Below are positions 58,756 to 64,000 of a stretch of 64,000 bases of DNA, piece by piece. The position numbers were made by a program, and so were the translations under genes. Each line of letters starts with the position of its first letter. Positions within the stretch are counted from its first letter, which is position 1. The stretch comes from Parelaphostrongylus tenuis (Eukaryota; Nematoda; Chromadorea; Rhabditida; Metastrongylidae): contig JAHQIW010000721.1 of the NCBI GenBank assembly GCA_019055375.1, forward strand, positions 62,001 through 126,000, in the 5' to 3' direction. The notes under the pieces were generated by a model. That model saw nothing but the letters and a program-made list of their open reading frames with translations, did not search any database and was not told the DNA's origin.

Positions 58756-59234
58756 CAAATTATTTAACCAAATGAAAATGCAGAAGTAACTTAGAGAGTA
58801 TTTGTGAAGTCGAAAAGCAACCAAATGAGAGGATAAAAATAACACAAAAGGCAAGATAATGAAAAAGTGGACGTCAATCATTCAACAAGCAAATCACTAG
58901 AGAAATATTCTATTGAATTGGCTGTTGAGGGGGAGGATTAGTCATTGAGGAGACGGTGAGTATTTCGTATCGTACAAAAGGACGAAAGTCACAAAAAGAT
59001 GGGTGACTAATTGTTGAAAAGCTTTTTTTGGACGGTTGAAGATAAGCGATCGAAAATTATATAGAGAAAGAGTAGTGCTCAGCATTTCAAATACAAACTG
59101 GTAACTACTGTAGAGAGACTGTCTAAATTTAATCCCAACCAACCAAGCTATGATATCTACTGTGTGTGCTCGTAAGGCATTCTTTGTAGATCTAGTATCG
59201 TTTTTGAAATTGGTACAAGTGCTATCCCAAATGG

Positions 59235-59485
59235 AAAGGAATGTGTTCGGAGCTGATCAAATGACTAATGAACCATTCATTTGACACCAATCGTAGTATC
59301 GAAGAGGAGCTTATGTGTGAGTCTACCTATATAATCACTTGCAATGAATTACTGACGTATCAGGCACCTTCGTCCTTTCGAAGTATTCTCCTCCAGACCA
59401 ATTGGCCGCGTCAAAGGTTTGTTGAGCTATGGGTGAGGGGTCGAACCCGCAACTGGAGCACCTCTGATCGCTGCGTTACACGCGC
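59235..59485 (-). repeat. tRNA-derived SINE-like repeat, best copy
   Basis: On the minus strand TAACGCAGCGATCAGAGG (A box) and GCGGGTTCGACCCCT (B box), then GCCAATTGGTCTGG, TTGCAAGTGATTATATAGG and the end TTTGATCAGCTCCG. About 250 bases. The B-box arm is perfect here. Confidence 0.7.
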
Positions 59486-59999
59486 ACAAAATTACCAAGC
59501 TTAGCAAAATTGGCTCAAAATGAAAACATCAAACGTATGACGACTGATGTATGGGGCGCTTTCCTGTCATTTTTTCTTATCAAAGAAGGAAAAAACCCCT
59601 GAGAGTCATCAATGAGTTGAATGAAAAATCTCATCTAGTACAATGAATAGAGACAGAAATTCAAAAACTTGGATGGTTTGCTGTTATACTTCGCATTTTA
59701 CTAGTACATAGTCAGTGTGAGACTATCCTTTCCCAGAAGACCGGAAAAGGCCGTACTGGGATGTTCTCAAGTCGTCAACGGTGGTCAAAGGCCTTTATTT
59801 GGGGGAGAAAGTATGGTTAATTTCGTGCATTCGTTACTCTTAAATGCTTCAAGAAAGAAATAATGAACTACTTACTAGAAAAGACGTGTTATATTGGTGA
59901 ATGAATTATACCTTACTTTACAATCCTTCACCACGAGTATCCCTCGGTTACACGTCAACGCACTTAATGAAAAATATTTTTCTAAATGTTCTATAGTCT

Positions 60000-60189
60000 C
60001 TATCTTTTCTTGATTAACCACCTCATCACAGCTCTATGGAGTTTTATGAATTTTGAGTAAGAAGCGATCGAATGGAAAGGTACTTTTTTGAGTATACAAC
60101 TGCGTCAGCCCATCGACTGAACAACTTGTGCAAAAGCTCAGCAAAAAAGCACCAGGAATTTCTGTCATTTTGGCAAGAACAGTAACTAG
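60000..60189 (-). CDS. 3' end of a gene, two exons
   Basis: Exon 60084-60189 follows ACATCCTTCATAG and ends AAAAAA|GTACC; the terminal exon is 60000-60033 after AAACTCCATAG, ending TAG. The intron is 50 bases and phase 2 on both sides. Peptide: SYCSCQNDRNSWCFFAEL, then LHKLFSRWADAVVYSKK, then AVMRWLIKKR. It has four cysteines in the first 13 residues or so, then an amphipathic helix, then a basic end. The frame is also open upstream of the acceptor (TLLHIVTSFIA), so the exon may be longer. No family recognised. Confidence 0.48.
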
Positions 60190-61090
60190 CTATGAAGGAT
60201 GTGACGATATGAAGAAGCGTTTGAACGGATTTCAAGACTCATTTGTCATTCGGAACTTCGAACACTTAAGTATGTAAGTATGGCTTTCTACAAAACCAGT
60301 GCACAAATTAACAAAGCACTGAAACGATATGTAAATGAATACAATAGTCACGAGAGAAAAAATTAAATGAAAGAATATCTGTGAATGAATGTGAAAGCGA
60401 CAAAATATGCTGAGAGAAATGATTATCATTGAATAGGTTAGTTGTGATTACTCTATTAACAGTGCTTTCATATTCGATTGAGGAAGATAGAAACAATGAA
60501 AAGGCGTAAATAAATGAAAACATGTCGAAGTGGCTCACAACTTGAAGAATGCATACATTTGAACGTCAAGGAGTAGAAATATAACGATCATTATTATTGT
60601 TATTCTTCATGAGTGCATCAACACGATGATTAAAAATGGTTGTAATGGAGAAATTTTATTTCGTTTCAATAATATAATTAGCTGAAATATTCGTTTGCTT
60701 ATAGTATAAAACTCAGAAAGTCGTTAATTGAATTATAAAGTAAGATTTTTTATTTTTACCAAATGACAATAATGGCATGGCAATAATAATACGAAAGAAT
60801 AAAATGTTGAACTAAATGATAAGATGGTAATATCGTCAATAAATGAGGAGAACTTTCAACGGTTTCCGTATCCGGTTACAGTAAGTTGTAAACTGATGCG
60901 ATATAGTATTTCTCAAAGAAGAAAGCGGCGATTTAGTTGTAGTAAGAATTAACGATGATTTGAAAACGAGAAAAAAAATGATGCACATGTTCAACTCCCG
61001 TTTATGGCCACTGTGAAGGATCGTAATGTGATCAAAACACTGGGCTTAGATGGTCTCGATTGTTAAGTCTTCAATAAGAAAGGTAGCAAT
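60190..61090. other. AT-rich spacer
   Basis: Minus-strand frames of 65-76 codons here are rich in Phe, Ser and Ile and have no splice support. Confidence 0.4.
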
Positions 61091-61094
61091 TATA

Positions 61095-61180
61095 TCAAAA
61101 TTTGCATCAACTGGGATTCGAACTCAGATTTCACCCTATCCAGGAGGGCGTGGTAAACCGTTGATTAACACGTTGGGAAC
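61095..61180 (-). repeat. tRNA-like repeat remnant
   Basis: On the minus strand GTTTACCACGCCCTCCTGG then TCTGAGTTCGAATCCCAG, close to the cassette unit at 47804 (TCTGGGTTCGAATCC). The A box is decayed. Confidence 0.5.
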
Positions 61181-61689
61181 CATATGGGTCAAATTGACCG
61201 ATGTTCGTCGCGCACCAGAGTTCTATACAGCGCAAGCCAAAAAAGTGAAAATTGGGGGATATTACTTGGTAAAATAGATTTCCAAGAGAACATTATCACT
61301 AGTCAATGATGAAATATTACTAAAAATAATTCTGTGATGGTTTTAATGCGTTTTGAATTGAAAGAACGCCATTTGTCAAGAAACAAACTAATATTCAACA
61401 AGAACGACCACACCTTCGCAAAAACTGATGCATTTCCAACCGTTATTTAACATTTCTTTCTCTTTTGTGTATGTTTTTTTTCACAGTCGTTTGATAGCTC
61501 GGAAAATGCCGATTCTGATGATAGGCTTGATTTGTGGCTCGACTTTCATACTACGTTTTGCTAATCAATAAAATAAAAGGTTTTGCAATCTTAGTCCATT
61601 TTCTGGACTTCACAGCGGGAATATAGATGCTACGGAAGCGCCACTTCGACACCATGTGAAAAACGTATTTCTGGATCTTCTTCAATGAG

Positions 61690-62060
61690 CGAATAGTTAT
61701 TGGATAGCACAAATCAAATGAATATGAACGATCTATTCCGTCTTTAAAAAGGCCTTGTCATTGCGCTGAAAGAGTGAAAATAATATTTTGTTTCTCATTG
61801 AAAGATTTCTCGCTGACCAAATCTTCTCCTTTAGAGTTTCATTAACCAATTGATAGATCAAATTTCAAGATTCCAATGATTTATTTGGTCTATATGATGG
61901 GCATTACGTTGTAGCAGCCAAAAGAATAATGGGTTTCGCAAAACATGGATCACTTTAAGTAACTCTCTTCACTTTGATCCATTGAGAGAACGTATTTTTT
62001 GCTCATTTATAATGTCTAATTAATCAATTGATAGCTCCATAAGATCGACTATTTTTATAA
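61690..62060 (-). repeat. Degenerate 330-family repeats
   Basis: TTCTCGCTGACCAAATCTT, then AGTTTCATTAACCAATTGATAG on the plus strand is the inverted family core; a second unit follows near 61985. Confidence 0.5.
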
Positions 62061-62099
62061 CCTCGTGATGAACATTCAAAATAGTTCCAAAAAAAAAGA

Positions 62100-62565
62100 A
62101 TGTTTCAAGCTTAAACGAGGTTGGTACGCCAGGGCCATACACTGGTGTTTCGGAGGTTTCGGCTTCCTCGTCAGTGACCTCCGCCCCACATTAAGCCCTG
62201 CATTATAAGCAAGGAGGGAGGCGTATTGTGGTGATGGCATAGTGTACAAGACACTGGTCCATCACCACTGTTCAGTTCGATGGATTTCGGCTGGTAGACC
62301 AAAATATATCCATAAGATCGACTGTTTTTAAAACCTCGTATAAACATTCAAAATAATTCCAAAAAAAAAAAGAATGTTTCATGCCTAAACGAGGTTGGTA
62401 CGCCAGGGCCATACACCGGTGTTTCGGAGGGCTTAATGTGGGGCGAGGGTCACTGACGAGGAGGCCGAAACCTCCGGAACACCGGTGTACGGCCCTGGCG
62501 TACAACCTCGTTTTCAGGTTTAAACATTCTTTTTCGCTGACGCTGATCACCGTATCACCTGTATC
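62100..62565. repeat. RTE 3' flank with inverted duplicate blocks
   Basis: The block CGAGGTTGGTACGCCAGGG and following GTTTCGGAGG occurs at 62116 and 62390 on the plus strand and inverted at 62475-62512 (CCTCCGGAACACCGGTG, then CTGGCGTACAACCTCG). The last two form a near-perfect hairpin of about 45-base arms. It directly follows the RTE stop codon on the minus strand. Confidence 0.7.
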
Positions 62566-63151
62566 ACCTGTCGATCCGTTGATCGTCGAGTGACTCGAGC
62601 GGGTACCAGCAACTCTTCCATTTTTCCCTATCGCGTGCAAGAGTAGCCCAGTGGGTCCTCCTTGCTCTAGGAATTCGCTGAGCATCATATCTTTCTTCCA
62701 TCGCTTTCGTGAAGAAATCGGACCAACGGGTCAGTGGTCTTCCTTTAGAGCGCTTGACGTCCCGAGGAATCCAGTCGGTAACGGCTCTCGTCCATCGGTT
62801 GTCGTTGAAGCGCATCACGTGTCCGGCCCACCTTATTTTCGATATCCTGGCGTGTAGAACGGCGTCTCTGATTTTCGATCGTTGACGTAGGTCGGAAGTT
62901 CGGATCCTTTGTCTCATTTGCGAAATACGAGATACTCCTAGCATCGACCTTTCGACTGCGCGTTCGATAACGGCAAGTGATCTTTCATCCTGCTTACGTA
63001 GCGACCAGGTTTCTGCTGCATACGTTAGGGCAGGGATAATTGTCGAGTCGAAAAGGTGGGCACGGAGTCGGATGTTCTTTGTTGCCTTCATTAGAAACAA
63101 AAATATTGGGTTTCGCATCCAATGTTCTTTTTCCAGTTTTGCAAAGCCCAA
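62564..63151 (-). pseudogene. RTE-type reverse transcriptase, C-terminal fragment
   Basis: 195 open codons on the minus strand. From about residue 28 the sequence follows the C-terminal region of RTE-clade non-LTR retrotransposon proteins: LRAHLFDSTIIPALTYAA and ETWSLRK, then SKIRDAVLHARISKIRWA and GHVMRFNDNRWTRAVTDW, then RWSDFFTKAMEERYDAQR and HWATLARDREKW before the end. The first 27 residues are junk from an upstream join, and the polymerase core (YADD) and endonuclease are missing, so this is a 5'-truncated copy. The remaining frame is intact, suggesting a fairly recent insertion compared with the copy at 3301-3486. Confidence 0.85.
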
Positions 63152-63214
63152 TCAACTTTTTCGTTGTTACGGGCGTGATACGAGGTGGATATTCAAAACC
63201 GAATGAATCATTGA

Positions 63215-63740
63215 AAGCCTTAAGTCTGCCTATCGATTAATTACTAAAAACCAAAGGAACTGCTTTGGTCAGAGAGATTTTATTGAATGATAAACAAAAA
63301 TTAATTTTCGCTCTTTCAGCGAGATAAGAAGGCCTTTTTAGAGACGGAATACACCACTAAAATTCTTATAATCCGAACTACTGAATGGTTACTTAAACAT
63401 TGAAAACGACCAAAAAATGCGTTTTCTCCAAAGCATCAAATTGAGGAGCGGATAAAAAACAGTTTTGCGAAGCTCAATCTTCTTCTGGCAGCTACAGCGT
63501 AATGTGTATTGTCTATTTCAAAAACAAAATAAATCATGGAATTCTTAAGATTTGAACTATCGACTGACTACTAAAATTCGAAGGAAAGGCTTTGGTCAGC
63601 TAGAAATCTTTTAATGAGTAACAAAATTTTGTTTGTGCTCCTTCAGCGAAATAGGAAGGCTTTTTCAGAAATAAAACAAACCTTTCAAATTGTTTTGATT
63701 TGTGCTATCAAACGATTATTAGATCATCAAAAAGACTAAG
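63215..63740 (+). repeat. Two tandem units of the 330-base family
   Basis: CTTTGGTCAG occurs at 63263 and 63590, 327 bases apart; between them the order CTATCGA-T-ACTA, GAGAAAT, TTTTCGCTCTTTCAGCGA and AAGGC-TTTTT is repeated. This is the clearest measure of the unit length. Confidence 0.6.
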
Positions 63741-64000
63741 AGATGCGTTTTTTTACAAAGGGTCGAAGTGGCGCCTACATAATAGAACGGTACCTTGTAT
63801 AATAGTATTCTAGATTATATTACATAGAATAGTAGTAAAGTAGCACAGGAAAACGTATTCTTAGTGGGGAGACTGCATGACTCTCTTGAAAAAGCCCACT
63901 ATTTTTTATGAACTGATTGGAATGCAGTCGCATCGTGTGATTTGTGTTCGCAATTTCCTTTCCTTTTCACCCATTTTTCATTAGACTATAAGCAAACAAT

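Noticed and set aside
58459..58881. 140-codon minus-strand frame
   Set aside because: The tRNA head and 3' end of a SINE copy account for most of it.
1..64000. CRISPR arrays, bacterial operons, rRNA genes
   Set aside because: No regularly spaced direct repeats with unique spacers, no Shine-Dalgarno-led gene runs and no rRNA-like sequence are present.

Overview
The window reads as AT-rich nuclear DNA of a parasitic clade V (strongylid, hookworm-type) nematode. The evidence is the repeat content: the 3' end of an RTE-type non-LTR retrotransposon of the kind common in hookworm genomes (62564-63151, with a second fragment at 3301-3486), several mariner relics, foldback elements and many tRNA-derived SINE-like repeats. 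The gene structure fits as well: short exons separated by introns of about 41-64 bases ending in TTTCAG or TTTTAG. I see no bacterial operons, CRISPR arrays, phage genes or rRNA. I could not identify any host gene by name.  Host gene models were built by hand from canonical splice sites, matching intron phase and coding-like exons, so they are hypotheses that RNA evidence should settle. The better ones, from left to right: a minus-strand 3' end at 370-995; a two-exon plus-strand gene at 3057-3971 with an RTE fragment in its intron; a plus-strand terminal exon at 9984-10187; a basic, protease-site-rich plus exon at 14080-14288; a minus-strand multi-exon membrane protein at 16669-21208; a minus-strand two-exon 3' end at 31860-32107; a minus-strand gene at 34755-37313 that may reach 40096; a plus-strand gene at 43217-43754; a plus-strand pair of exons at 49413-49641; a minus-strand gene at 51491-54360 with at least seven exons; and a minus-strand 3' end at 60000-60189. 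Other single exons are listed at lower confidence.  The space between and inside these genes is mostly decayed repeats. The most striking are palindromic foldback elements. Two copies (1178-1750 and 22503-23095) have arms that carry the 5' helix-turn-helix coding part of a mariner transposase. Another family (19391-20015 and 47786-48262) holds a nearly complete tRNA cloverleaf between inverted repeats. A third family (23395-23812, 29590-30975) has similar arms around unrelated centres. A separate tRNA-headed SINE of about 250 bases occurs at least six times, and a degenerate repeat with a period near 330 bases fills much of 56400-57330 and 61700-63740.  No gene set here looks like a co-regulated pathway. 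The unusual biology lies in the mobile elements, mainly the capture of a tRNA and of a transposase 5' end into foldback structures, some of which lie in predicted introns.
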